A stretch of 64,000 nt of DNA from Diphasiastrum complanatum (lineage: Eukaryota; Streptophyta; Lycopodiopsida; Lycopodiales; Lycopodiaceae), in contig MU831913.1 in the NCBI GenBank assembly GCA_029204225.1, forward strand, positions 33,108 to 97,107, read 5' to 3'. Of the stretch, positions 10,434 to 21,053 are shown piece after piece. The position numbers were made by a program, and so were the translations under genes. The notes below the pieces were generated by a model that saw only the letters and a list, made by a program, of their open reading frames with translations, had not been told where the DNA came from and made no database searches. The stretch's first letter is position 1. Every line of letters starts with the position of its first letter.

Positions 10434-11660
10434 ATGTTGAAGCCTATTTACCCAATCCTAAGGTACTCTAGGGTTGTTATGGATCATCCTTACGATCCAA
10501 ATTCCACAGAGGACTATCCACCAGAGATGGTCTCTCCATCTACCGAACAAGCTCGCTTCAATAGATATTATAGGATGAAATCCCAAGTCCAAGAGCCATC
10601 CACCAACCCATTTGACAGATGGGAACCAATGCGTTTTGAAGCTCCATGCAATCGACCACATTTTCATGTTGCAGAATGTTCACACGCATGAGCTCACTTA
10701 AATGGAACTTTGCAAATAATGTTCCGCGTACTGAAAAATGAACTCCCAAGTTAGATTTACCTAAGTATGACGGTAACACTAATCCTCAAAGATTTCTTCA
10801 AGTCTTTGAGAACGCATGCGATGTCCATGGCGAGACATCACCAGATGCCATGGTACAACTCTTCTCGATGACCATGATCGATCGAGCATGAGAATGTTTT
10901 TTAACCTTGATTGTGAAGATAAACGAGACTGGTCACTCTTGAAGGAAGCATTTATCAAACGCTTCAAGCCATTTCGCTTGATCAAAAGTCCTTTTGTCAA
11001 GCAAAGTAACATCAAAAGGACAAAAGATGAGAAAGTACGTGACTTCATTGAATGATTTAAAAGACTAAAAAGTCAGGTTCAAGAGCAACCAACTGACTCT
11101 ATGCTCATAATCTGGTTCCTCATTGGACTTCCACGATGGATACGACGTGAACTTTGTTCCAATGATGAATACACATCATTGAAACAAGCCATGTCTGATG
11201 TCATTCGGGAAGAAGACGAGGGATCAGATGTCGATGAGCCATGTGAACGGAGAGCACATCGTGCTGTCCAAGAAGCTCGACCAAACGAGGAAACACGAGA
11301 ACAGTTGTGAAAAACACAGATGGAGTTGCTTAACCAGCAACACCAATAACAGATGGAGAAACTCACGAAAGAGTTTCAAAATACTCTTAAGTCTATCCAA
11401 AGTTCGACGCAGGTCAGTTACCCACTGGCCAAATCCACCATAGACGAGAGCACACATGGTGCCCTCACTGTCGGGTTGCAGACACTGGCGATGAGTGTCC
11501 TTCATACCAACCAGTCCCAGATACTTCATTGATCAAATGTGACATCTGCGACTTTATGAGTCATACATCCTTCTATTGCTATTATAATCTGAGGAACCAG
11601 CCTCACAACCAGTTAGGGAGACATTATCAGCCTCCTAGACACCAGTTTGTTTCACAAAAT
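10434..11660 (+). pseudogene. gag: Ty3/gypsy gag remnant with zinc knuckle
   Basis: The reading frame is broken by stops and frameshifts, but the order is gag-like: an N-terminal Pro-rich part (10434-10690), a core (10816-11310) with WSLLKEAFIKRFKPF and GLPRWIRRELCSNDEY followed by AMSDVIREEDE, a Gln-rich helical part, and a knuckle CDICDFMSHTSFYC near 11540-11585 (C-X2-C-X4-H-X4-C). The core shares IRREL...EY..L..AM.D.IREEDE with the minus-strand gag at 47.2-48.5 kb, so both belong to one Gypsy family. No protease follows. Confidence 0.65.
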
Positions 11661-12110
11661 CAAAATTAACATTATCCATCATGAAACAACCAAGTCCATG
11701 TACAAGAGTTGCCCAGACCGTCTAGACATGAACCTCAACTATAGCTGGTGCTCTTAGGACCACCTCCGAGGGCACAACCTGATCTAGGAGCACAAAAACA
11801 TAGACACCCTCAAGAATCTGCACAAAGACATCTTCTAGAAAACTCCTAAGATCACTCATATCATCACGATACAGTACTTCAATCTGTTAGTTCTCAACAA
11901 TATCCAACCGACACCGCATGCTCGTGCAAACGGGATGAGTATTCCACACCACCAAAAAATCTAGCACAACTAGCCATCCAAGATGGTTATGCTCTTTTTG
12001 TTTTCAAATGTTTTTAGATACTCTAGGATATATATATATATATACAAAGATCCTGTAACAACATGGATATAATTAGTTTGCACATTGAACTTATTCTGAA
12101 CAATGGCAAG
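11661..12110. other. Spacer after Gypsy gag
   Basis: No recognised gene; probably degenerate gag tail. It includes an (AT)n tract near 12028-12043. Confidence 0.35.
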
Positions 12111-13133
12111 AGCAAGGATACCTTTTTGGTGCACTGTTAGCTTGGTACAAAAAGTGTTTATATTAGAGAAAGTCCAAGGACTTTCCCATTATTCTTTAGT
12201 ATAACCAAAAAGTTTTGGTAAAAGAAGGTAATCCATTTTCCATTGAAGTTCTGGACTATAAAAAGATGGAAGAAAAGAGGTTAGTTCCTGTTGGAATGTC
12301 TGAAATTCTGTCCTTAGTAGTGAATACACTACCTTGTTCTTTCACTTTTCAATCTCCTCTGGTGTAATATCGCTTTGCGGTGGCCTGACTACAAGTGGTA
12401 GTGTTGCACGTTGTGGCACAGCTGTTACAACTTTGGCAACTGCTAGATTTGTCTCCTCGGCTTCAGTCTGAAAAGATTGATCTTTCAATAGCTGCCTGAA
12501 GACTTGATCTGTTTGGTTGGCTTTTTCTGTTGTAGATGCAATTGGCGCATCAGTTTGAATTGCTTTATCTTGTTGCTAGACTAGGTCTTTGTTAGAACTC
12601 TGGACTTGGCTTGAATTGAATTTTATCTCTTCCAGTTCTTCCTTCAGTTTTTCGTAAGCAGCCATTTGCGGTTGAAGGTACTATAGCTGGAAGGTCTAGA
12701 TAATTCTTTCTTGAATATCTTTCCAAGCTATGGGATCAACCCTGTATCTACCATGAGATACGTAGGCTCCGAGTGTTACTTCGGCGCTTATTCGCCATAA
12801 AACTGCCTCCTCAGCCTGTCTCTTATAAATTTTATTGCCTTGACTTAGCATGTCTACAGAACTCTACAATTGAGAAACAGAATCCTGCAACTATTTATGG
12901 CTTGCTTCGGCACTCTCCTTATCCGCAATTGCTTTGTTGAGTTTGTCGTTCAGCTCCTTGTTTGTAGTTTTCAGAGCAGTTTGAGCATATTTTTCTTTCT
13001 GTAGGAAAGCTTGCAAGGTCTGAATCTACTGCTTGAGTAATGCATTTTTGTTTTCAAAATTGTTGGATTGCTCCTGCATTACCTCAAGTGCTTCCAGGGT
13101 AGCGTCAAACATGCCTTGGGCTTCTTCCAGGAA
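12111..13133 (-). pseudogene. Coiled-coil element protein remnant (paralogue of 53.4-54.5 kb)
   Basis: The reverse complement of this stretch aligns base by base with plus-strand 53437-54502. Shared segments include CTGGAAG.ACTTGA, AAGGAGAGTGCCGAAGCAA, CGTATCTCATGGTAGATACA versus TGTATCTCATGGGAGATACA, and AATGGATTACCTTCTTTTACC. In the better copy the protein is a long coiled coil followed by a domain containing TEVTLGACVSHGRYRIDP. The frame here is broken many times. It abuts a Gypsy RT fragment at about 13133, where both sequences share GAAGAAGCCCAA. Confidence 0.7.
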
Positions 13134-13423
13134 GACTGAGGATAATAATCCTTTGTTGTATTAGCATTTAGTTTTCTAAAATATTGGCAAACTCTAATCT
13201 TGCATGTCTTCTTCTTAGGTACTATAACTATTGGTGACACCCACTCACTATTTAGAATAGGATATATAATGCCCGCTCCAAGACATCTATCTAATTCGTC
13301 TTTAACTAACAAGGAATACTTTCGATTTAATCTATATTGTCTTTGTCTAACATGTATTGTTCCTTGAATAAGATCTATTCTATGTTCTCCCCATTTAAAT
13401 GGTATTCCTATTAAATCATCCAT
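13134..13423 (-). pseudogene. pol: Ty3/gypsy reverse transcriptase N-terminal fragment
   Basis: The minus-strand frame reads QYRLNRKYSLLVKDELDRCL, then GAGIIYPILNSEWVSPIVIV, PKKKTCKIRVCQYFRKLNA and TTKDYYP. This is the start of a Ty3/gypsy RT (the SEWVSP.V.VPKK and RVC.DYRKLN motifs; Tyr-Phe replaces the usual Asp-Tyr). The frame is intact up to KDYYP and then runs into the coiled-coil remnant, so fingers and palm (YVDD) are missing. It is a fusion break between two element parts rather than a deliberate chimera. Confidence 0.8.
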
Positions 13424-13960
13424 CGACTAAGCAAATACGTTTTGATATTTCTGAAGAAGTAATATATACTCTTCATGTTCCTAGTCTGATTGGTGGTAAC
13501 GGAGGGGCTTGGCCTATCGCTATAAAATCGTCTTTGTGTTTGGGAAGACTGGACTATGTTTTAAATTGCTATTTTTGCTGATGAGTAGTATAACTTCTTT
13601 TGGACATGGATAACAACTAATAGTCTGACTCATTGTCCATGGGGAGCAGAGGCTCTCAAAAGTTGACATTTTGGTGTCATTTGGGTGATTAGGCGGTAAT
13701 TGCGAGATAAGAGGGCCAGAGGAAGGATTGGAAGGCTATGGGCGAGAAAAAGGATGTAGGCGAGTTAGGGCGACTAAATGGCTAATGGTGAGTTAGGATG
13801 AGTAAGCGACTGTAGGTGAGTTAGGGCAAGTTAGTGACTGATGCGAGTTAGGACAAGTTAGTTACTGATGCGAGTTAGGACGAGTTAATACAAAACGTGA
13901 AGGTGTGTGGATGGTGCGGGCCTGATGGAGAGTAAAAAAAGAAAGTCTGAATGCGAGAAA
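13424..13960. repeat. Spacer with degenerate 27-bp minisatellite
   Basis: From about 13748 to 13890 a GAGTTAGG-based unit recurs. The clearest pair is a 27-base unit CAAGTTAGT(G/T)ACTGATGCGAGTTAGGA near 13826-13880, preceded by more diverged units. No gene is seen in 13424-13747. Confidence 0.6.
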
Positions 13961-13969
13961 ATGAACAGC

Positions 13970-14791
13970 GTGATTTAGGAATGCTTATCATCTTTGCCAC
14001 GGATGCAAAGGTCTCATCATAGTCAATACCATACTCTTGAGCATATCCTTTTGCCACCAACTTTGCTTTGTAATTGTTGATTAATCCATCTTGATTAGTC
14101 TTCACTTTGAAGATTCACTTGCATTCAATTGCCTTCTTGTCCTTAGGAAGTTTCACCAATGTCCATATATTGTTTTTCATAAGAGCTTGATACTCAAGAT
14201 CTATTGCTTGGATCCACTCCTCTTTTTGCCTTGCTTCATCTACACATGTAGGTTCATCAAAAAAGGTTAGAAGTTTGTACTACCAAGAACTTGGTTACCC
14301 TTTTCATTATACATGAGCCTTGAAGGTTGTTGCCTTTTCCTTGATGTCCTCCTTGGCTTTTGACTTGAAGAAGGCTCTTCACCATCAACATCCAAAGTAT
14401 CATCAACATTGTCATTGACATCAAGAATGTTAGATCCAATCACCAGATCACCACCTGAAGAAACCTTTGGAATGTTTCCTTCATAAAAAATGACATCTCT
14501 TCCTATGACCACTTTCTTAGTTGAAGGAACACAAACTTTGTAATCCTTGCTCACATCACTATAACCAACAAATATACCTTTCTCTGAAGATGGACCCTCC
14601 TTTGTCCTATTCTCAAGAGTAATGTTCATATCAAACGCATCCAGAAGTTTTGAGAAACTTGACACTTGGCCTCCTACCAAATAGCATCTCAAAAGGTGTC
14701 TTTCCATCCAAAACAACACTCGGCCACCTATTACACAAATAATGGGCACACAACAAAGCTTCACCCTAAAAAGGTTTAGGAAGATTGGCAC
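13970..14791 (-). pseudogene. pol: Copia integrase tail, linker and RT start
   Basis: 14267-14791 holds the integrase C-terminal region (KGIFVGYSDVSKDYKVCVPS, then VIGRDVIFYEG) and a Ser/Arg-rich linker. Further down on the minus strand, in shifted frames, the RT begins: KCIFKVK-like KVKTNQDGLINNYKAKLVA, KGYAQEYGIDYDETFASVAK. The reading then turns into unrelated Ser- and Phe-rich sequence near 13970, so the palm with the YVDD motif is missing. Confidence 0.8.
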
Positions 14792-15542
14792 CTAACCTCA
14801 TTGCTTTGTCTCCTTCACATAAGGTTCTATTCTTCCTCTCATCCACTCCATTTTGTTGTGGTGTTCTTGGACTTGTGAGCTCTCTCTTGATCTCATTTGC
14901 ATCACAAAATGCTTTGAACTTGGTAGAAATGTACTCACCACCATTTTCACTCCTCAAGCACTTGATTTTGGTGTTGAATTGAATGTCCCTTGCAATCTTG
15001 AACTTGAAAAAGGCATCAAACACCTCATCCTTGCTCTTTAGTAGATAAACCCAACAAAATCTACTAAAATCATCAATAAATGTCACATACATCTTAGCAC
15101 CACCATTGCTAATTGTAGTAACTCCATGAATATCTGAATTCAGAAGTTGAAAAGGGTTACTTGATCTTGATGTAGATCTCTTGTAAGGTAACCTATGTGA
15201 CTTTGATAAAGCACATTGTTCACAAAGATGATTCATGCTAGTAAGAGATTTGGGAATGCCAAAAACAACTTGGCTCTTTGCCATCACCTCCAATTACTTG
15301 AAGTTGAGATGCCCCAATCTCTTGTGCCATACCTCTTGCATTGACAATGGCTCCTTTTCCATACATCCAACTTGGTTAGCAACAACACAAGCATAAAGTT
15401 TGAACAATTTACTTTGCCTCTTCCCTTTTGCAATCAATTCACATTCCTTCATGATCAAACAATCATCACCATTAAACTCCATCTTAAAATCTTTTTCAAA
15501 CACTAAGAAGGTTCTTAGTGATTGATGGAATGAACAAAACAT
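14766..15542 (-). pseudogene. int: Copia GAG-pre-integrase and integrase core
   Basis: Two adjacent frames. 15294-15542 ends in EVWHKRLGHLNF, the GAG-pre-integrase signature. 14766-15293 carries the HHCC finger end (HLCEQCALSKSHRLPY) and the DDE core: SDIHG, FIDDFSRFCWVYLLKSKDEV, RSENGGEYIS and SPRTPQQNGVDERKNRT. The second catalytic acid is Glu (RSENGG) where active Copia integrases have Asp (RSDNGG), a likely inactivating change. The integrase would insert the element cDNA into chromosomes. Confidence 0.85.
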
Positions 15543-15669
15543 TCTCCAAATTCACATTCCTATTGACAGAGAGAGATAGGAAGTTGTGCCAATCCCCTTG
15601 ATTGCACACTCACCATCATTGGTCGTGTAGATCACCTTTTTGTCACCTTCAAATGCCACCAATGATGAG

Positions 15670-16255
15670 TTAATACTCCTTATGAAATGTCATATGTGAT
15701 GTAGCTCCACTATCAATCCACCAAGGATCAATATCTCCATAGCATGATGACATAACAAAAGCATCATTTGAATTTTGTTCATCAACACCTTCATCAAGAG
15801 TTAGATTGTTTTGCTTCTCACTTTGATCTCTTTTCTTATTGAAGCAATCACTAGCAAAATGTCCTTTGACTCCACAATAGAAACATTTTCGCATTGATAT
15901 ATCTTTCTTCTTTCCAACAAAAGAAGAAGGCTCACCTTGATCTTGCCCTTTAAACCACTTCCTTTTGCCCTTGCACTTGAACTTGCCTTTGAGAACATAG
16001 CTTCCTCCTCTCCAACTTGAGATGTAGGAGATGATCCTCCCCTTGCTTGGAGTCTAAACTCTTCAGCCATGAAGACATCTTGCAAGTCCTCCATACCGAC
16101 AATCTCTTTTGAATAACAAAACTTTGCAGCAAGTTAGCATGTTCATCCAATAAGCCATTAAGAACAACTTTCAGAAGCTCAACATCCTTAATTCTTTCTC
16201 CAATACATGCTAATTCATCATTCAAAGCTTTAAACAAAAGCATGAGTACTTTCAT
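15670..16255 (-). pseudogene. gag: Copia gag, zinc knuckle and protease start
   Basis: Frameshifted segments cover the C-terminal gag helix region (VVLNGLLDEHANLLQSFVIQ), the knuckle CFYCGVKGHFASDC (C-X2-C-X4-H-X4-C, 15844-15885) and the retropepsin active-site motif WWIDSGATSHMT with D-S-G-A at about 15690-15725. The knuckle binds element RNA, and the protease would cleave the polyprotein. A stop falls soon after the protease motif, and the downstream flap is recovered in another frame (YTTNDGECAIKGIGT). Confidence 0.75.
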
Positions 16256-16280
16256 CCTTATTTTGAATATTTTGAAAGAT

Positions 16281-18480
16281 TTTCCTCCTTAGTATTAGGA
16301 CCCTTGATGTAGACTTGGATTCGTAAAAATCAATTCAATGAACCTAGTTTATCAAAATATGTAATTATCATAGATCTATGTAAACCCAAGTTATGTTAGA
16401 AAAAAGTTTACAAAGGAAAGATTGTTTTAATCAATCCTAATTCACTAATAACAGGAAAAGAGATTCAATCATCAAAAGAAAACATCATAAGACTTTAGGA
16501 TGTGCAGAAAAATTGGGGACTTTGTTAATAATTTCATATTTTTTAATGAATATTTGTTACTTTTGATGAGAATAAGTTGGTCCTTGTTGACTCGTCAACA
16601 TATATGTTGAGTGCCCAAGTAGCGAACTAGATGAACATGATTAGGATGAATCAAAGAAATGATTTTATATTGTGTTGGATTTAATGAGGCTTGAAAATTG
16701 AGAGTTTATGCTTAGAAGTAGGGAGATACAAAAGTTAGTCTTCGAGAATCAAGATTTTTTGTACTCAGCTTGATGAACTTAGTTCATCAAAATATCTCAT
16801 TGTTTAGGGTTTAGCTTTGAGTAGTATTCAAAATTTAAAGCTATTTTTTACCAGGAAACCTATAATAAATATTATGAGCATCTTACACATTCTTGTAGAC
16901 TGAATGAAGAAACTAACTCAAAGAAACTAAGTGTTTTTTTAATTCATGCGATCTTGAAACTAATGTATTGTACAATCATTGCATACCTTGCTCTGCTTCC
17001 ATCTGAAGTAATGGCTGGTAACAACTTGATGTAGAATATTTGGACAATGATACAGCAATTTTAATCCAGTCTAAAGAAAGGTCATAATTTGTTTTGATAT
17101 TTCTTGCATCCAATCCTGAACACAAAAATTGACACATGGTAATGTTTCTCTAATTTTGAAATCAAAAAAGAGGGTTTTAAAGAGGCAAACAAGATTCTAC
17201 ATACATTCATCATCGATTCTTGAACATAAATTTACTTTTGAGTATCGTAACCATTTGCTACTAAAAAAGATGATCATTACACTGATAGACATTCTTGATT
17301 GAGAAAATTCTAAGAAGTCAACCACTGATTCAAGTTTTTCTTTCTAAGTCAAGCCTAAAGAGAAACATTGGTTCCATGAACCAGGTTGATTATGTTCTGA
17401 GAAGTAAAATTTGTCGCATAGCTTACGGTAGTCTATGATTTGAGAAAAAGTTTGGAATGTAATAGTGTTGGACACTCATTGCTAATATTTTATACATCAT
17501 CTCTTGAGAGATGATGTATTTCATAATATTTCATATTCTATAAACATACTATAAACATGGCCTGTTGGACCAGGAATTGGTCGGAATTAGTTGACACATG
17601 CCGGAATGTTGAACAAAAGGTGGCCTTAGGTTTGGGTGGCAACATTGAGGCGAACCTGCAAAAACAATCTAGGCCTTGAACGGTTACGTAAGAATAGAAA
17701 AAATGGCCATCAAAGTCATGGGCTTGTAGGTCCAAGAATGTGCAAAAAGTACAAAAAGGACCAAGTGTGGATCCTAATTTGATCCTCAAGAGGGATTAGT
17801 TGTCAGATTACTTGATCCATCAATCTACATGAGATTAAGATCAATCTAGATCAATTCTAGACACAAAATCCTAACAAGAACAATCATTGATTGAAGGTAG
17901 GTGTAATTTCTGGTTTCACACATGTGAAACATTGTCTGAGTACGGACTCCAACTTGAAAATCAAGTACACATTGATATAATCTCAAAAGAATCAAAACAA
18001 ATGTAGACAAATGGAGAGAATCACTCCAAATTGCTTCCAAAACCAAGATTGGTGTCTCACAATGATTATGGCCAAATGTGGCTCTATAGATACAATAAGT
18101 GGGAGCTCGTGGTACTGATCATCCCTCTGATCCCACATGTGTGAAGGTGCTTTGTCAAATGATGATTCATCATGCAAAACTGACACTTGGAGAAAACCTT
18201 CTATTTTGAGCAATTTTGGTCCATTTTCCTTCTATATGGAGATCTACTTGGCAATCTTCTAGAAGTTAAAATTTTCCTACTTCAGCTTATTCCACACGTG
18301 TGAGCTGTCCTCTACACATGGGATATGACACCTAACCAAAGGATGTGGCTCATGCAATCAATCGATTGATGCCATGTGTCATATGGTCTAGAAAACTAGT
18401 TTTTGGCTTTTTTAGCCACTAGAACTTGAATTTAATCATATGTACAACATATATGATTATGGTACATGACAAGTACACTA
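16281..18480. other. Gene-free stretch, probably Copia leader and LTR
   Basis: No coding signal. It contains a perfect 13-bp hairpin (ATACATCATCTCT, loop TG, AGAGATGATGTAT) at 17492-17519 and several CACACGTGTG-type palindromes (17913-17930, near 18133, near 18292). These fit LTR or promoter sequence of the Copia elements around it. Confidence 0.4.
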
Positions 18481-18571
18481 GTTTCACACGTGAGAACAGG
18501 CTCCACACATGTGTGTTTATCTATATACAAGATTTTTGGCCTCTACCAAGCTTATTTTTACATTTTTCACA
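18481..18571 (-). promoter_or_regulatory. Copia LTR edge with G-box motifs
   Basis: ACTCCTCCTC at 18571-18580 reads as a polypurine tract on the minus strand, and TTTTTCACA just below it is an LTR start TGTGAAAAA. Within 90 bp of that edge lie GTTTCACACGTGAGAAC (18481-18497) and CCACACATGTGTG. This matches the layout at 10223-10300 and 20680-20767. Confidence 0.45.
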
Positions 18572-18580
18572 CTCCTCCTC

Positions 18581-19200
18581 AAAAATCTAGCTTGGTAAAT
18601 CTAGCCTGATGGAAAACATGATGATCTTGAACTTGTGACTCCATGGGCTAAATTGGTCTTTGCTGGTTCAAAAGCTGTGAAGATCAGCCAATGAGCTTGA
18701 TGTTGATCTGAAATCACCATATCCATGATAGTGCTTCTTTGATGTTGACATCTTTGATGAGCTATTTTTTAACGTTTGATAACTATAATGGACATGTACC
18801 TTATGGGGCATCTGATGAATAATAAGGGAGAATTCAAGCCTATTTTCAAAGACAATATAGATTGTGAAAGTAAAACAAATCAGAGGACTCAGGCAGAAAA
18901 CGCGTCCACCCTTGCGACTACCATTTAGATGCATCCAAGGCCTTACTGACATAGATGTGATGGCAATTTAGGACATGATTTTGAAGGGTAAGATCTTATT
19001 GAAAAAGGATAGATATTACAAAGGACATAAAGACGTGGAAGAGGTGGCCCTTAATTGCAAATATATTCGGACGTTGTAGGACGAAATCGCAACTTTTATG
19101 CGAACTCTAAGTGGAGATACAAAACATATGGGATATCAAAACATAGTTTTGATAATATTTATCTTTTATACCTTCATAGTTTTATCTTTTATGAGCATAT
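18581..19200. other. Gene-free spacer
   Basis: No supported gene. Short open frames on the minus strand (18668-18952) show no recognisable domain. Confidence 0.35.
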
Positions 19201-19500
19201 TAACTATTTTCCATGGCAAAGTAAAAACATCTGTTTTGATGCCACTAATCCTTCTGAATGCCATTCGCAACTCGTTTTGTACTGGAGTAGGTAGTTCAAC
19301 TTTTTTCTTGGATTTGTTGATGCTATGAAAGCATAAAAGATAAATATGAAGGCATAAAAATGAGTGGCTAAAAATGAGCATCAACAAATCCAAGAAAAAA
19401 GTTGAACTACCTACTCCAATACAAAACGAGTTGCGAATGGCATTCAGAAGGATTAGTGGCATCAAAACAGATGTTTTTACTTTGCCATGGAGAATAGTTA
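19201..19500. repeat. Near-perfect 123-bp foldback
   Basis: 19201-19323 and 19378-19500 are reverse complements with only two mismatches (19210 region T/C and 19292 region C/T). They are separated by a 54-base A-rich loop. Transcribed RNA would form a long hairpin. The right arm is the first part of the ORF at 19374-20108, so the left arm is an inverted copy of that ORF's 5' end. Confidence 0.92.
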
Positions 19501-20108
19501 ATGTCTGCTTGGAAGCAGAGACAATTATTGAGATTGTGTCTACCATTGGAGTTGATAACGAGATAGGATTGGTCATATTGGACACGACTTCAAGGAAGGA
19601 TGTGTGGAGTATAGAAGGGTATAGAAGAATATTTGAATGCATTGCAAATGTGCATGTAGGAAATTCATATGTTTTTGTTGCTCTTATAGATTATGAAAAT
19701 TCTTTTCGTCAGTTGATGAAAGTTCAGGGGACAGTGGACTTATATTATGTATCGTATACAAAAGAAACTAACAAGAGCAAAAAGGTGATAAAAGGACATG
19801 ACCTTGCGGTGGTTGTTGCTCACATTTCAAAGCTGGACGAAAATGAAGATTTTGAAGGGCTAATTATAGAATCACAACCTGATATTTGCTTTCGCGAGAG
19901 CTCAAATGCAATTGAGAACCAAGATTCCGAACTACAGGGAGATGAAGTTTTGAGCAAAAAAACCAAAAGGTTTTTAACTGCTCCAATAAGTTATGAGGTC
20001 TGTGGTTTCAAAGGAGGCAACATAAGTGTTTTTCCTAAAAATTGCATGTCTTTTAGAGACGTTGTTGTGAAAAAAATTTACAGCAAAACGAATCTTAATA
20101 AATCCTAA
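19374..20108 (+). CDS. Unknown intact 244-codon ORF
   Basis: An uninterrupted frame from ATG at 19377 (the frame opens at 19374) to TAA. The product is soluble, of mixed charge, Lys/Glu-rich, with a Val/Ile-rich middle (NSYVFVALIDYENSF) and a C-terminal Lys-rich tail. There is no signal peptide, membrane segment or motif I recognise. Its first 42 codons lie in the right arm of a foldback, and its last codons run into the outer arm of the larger inverted structure at 20072-24660. An intact frame among decayed elements suggests either recent insertion or captured host sequence. I do not know its function. Confidence 0.4.
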   Translation: MSINKSKKKVELPTPIQNELRMAFRRISGIKTDVFTLPWRIVNVCLEAETIIEIVSTIGVDNEIGLVILDTTSRKDVWSIEGYRRIFECIANVHVGNSYVFVALIDYENSFRQLMKVQGTVDLYYVSYTKETNKSKKVIKGHDLAVVVAHISKLDENEDFEGLIIESQPDICFRESSNAIENQDSELQGDEVLSKKTKRFLTAPISYEVCGFKGGNISVFPKNCMSFRDVVVKKIYSKTNLNKS

Positions 20109-20245
20109 AAGTGATGGAGGATGCAAAAATAAAAGATCTAGATCCAAACTATGAGCTAGAATCAAGACTAGTTATCAAAACTAGCAAATTTGGCATTTAA
20201 CTCCACATTAGGCACATAGATTTGATCAAATGAACCAAAGTAAAG
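20072..20245. repeat. Outer inverted arm, left
   Basis: This is the reverse complement of about 24500-24660. Shared text includes ACAGCAAAACGAATC versus GATTCATTTTGCTGT, GATCTAGATCCAAACTATGA, GCAAATTTGGCATTTAACTC and GATTTGATCAAATGAACC. Together with the inner palindrome it makes a 4.6-kb inverted structure, although the sequence between the outer and inner arms differs on the two sides. Confidence 0.8.
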
Positions 20246-20679
20246 TACAACAAGCTTCTCATACCTATAAACAGGTTCAATACCTTCCAATCCAAGCAGT
20301 TAATGCATAAGAACACTCACATCCAATAGCTAGAACTCGCCACCAAAAGACAATGATGATAGAAGTGGAAAAACTCGATTTTTCTTGATTTTTGGATGGA
20401 AATCCCATCATACATTTATACTTTTCAAGCTCAGATCTGAGCATATTAGGGCACCTCTGAACTTATCATACCCTAACCCTAACATCTAACCTAATAAGTC
20501 ATTGGATCCACCCTAACTTGGGGTCAAGATCTCCAGATCCCAAAACAATAAAAAACATGCTATTTTTAGCTCCTATTTTATCTCTAGCTTATCAAAGCAC
20601 TATTTGGACTCACTCCAAAGGTGCCACTCTTGTGCTAGGTTAGGAATGAGACTTACAAAGAGTATCCTATGCTATTTGG
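20246..20679. other. Left-side unpaired segment of the inverted structure
   Basis: No gene. This segment has no counterpart on the right side, so it was inserted on one side or replaced. Confidence 0.35.
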
Positions 20680-20767
20680 CACGTGTGACAAGCCACAACA
20701 TGACCATAATACAATTTACAAGCCATATGACCAAAATTGGTCAAGCTAGAATTGAAAAATTTTAACA
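20680..20767 (-). promoter_or_regulatory. Copia LTR edge with G-box
   Basis: CTCCTCCTC at 20770-20778 is a polypurine tract on the minus strand. TTTTAACA ending at 20767 is an LTR start TGTTAAAA. CACGTG at 20680-20685, within GGCACGTGTGACAAG, lies 82 bp inside the LTR. Confidence 0.4.
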
Positions 20768-21053
20768 CTCCTCCTCACAATTTAGCTTGATGAGACTATC
20801 TTGGATCAATAATCAATACATGGATAAAAACAATATAACTTCTAGGTTCTTGCTTTGTTGAGTGACTATGATCACTCATCATGATAAGAATATGATTTGA
20901 GCTCCAAGTTCTTAAATGTAGTGAGAGCTCCAAAAAGGTTGTCTTCAAGATCCAAGCTTTGTCTTTGGTAGGTTGTTGAATGATCACCTTGGGCTGCAAA
21001 CTGTGAGTCTCCTCCTCAAAATAAACATGAAAAACAGTAGCTTTCCATAAGAT

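Larger units (their letters stand above)
13960..16280 (-). mobile_element. Broken Copia element, gag to start of RT
   Basis: Read on the minus strand, Ty1/copia domains come in canonical order: gag, CCHC knuckle, protease, GAG-pre-integrase, integrase and the start of RT. Several frameshifts separate them, and RT stops after about 100 codons near 13970. RNase H is missing. The 3' LTR may be the one ending at 10300, in which case the Gypsy pieces at 10.4-13.4 kb are nested inside this element; that nesting is inference. Confidence 0.8.
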
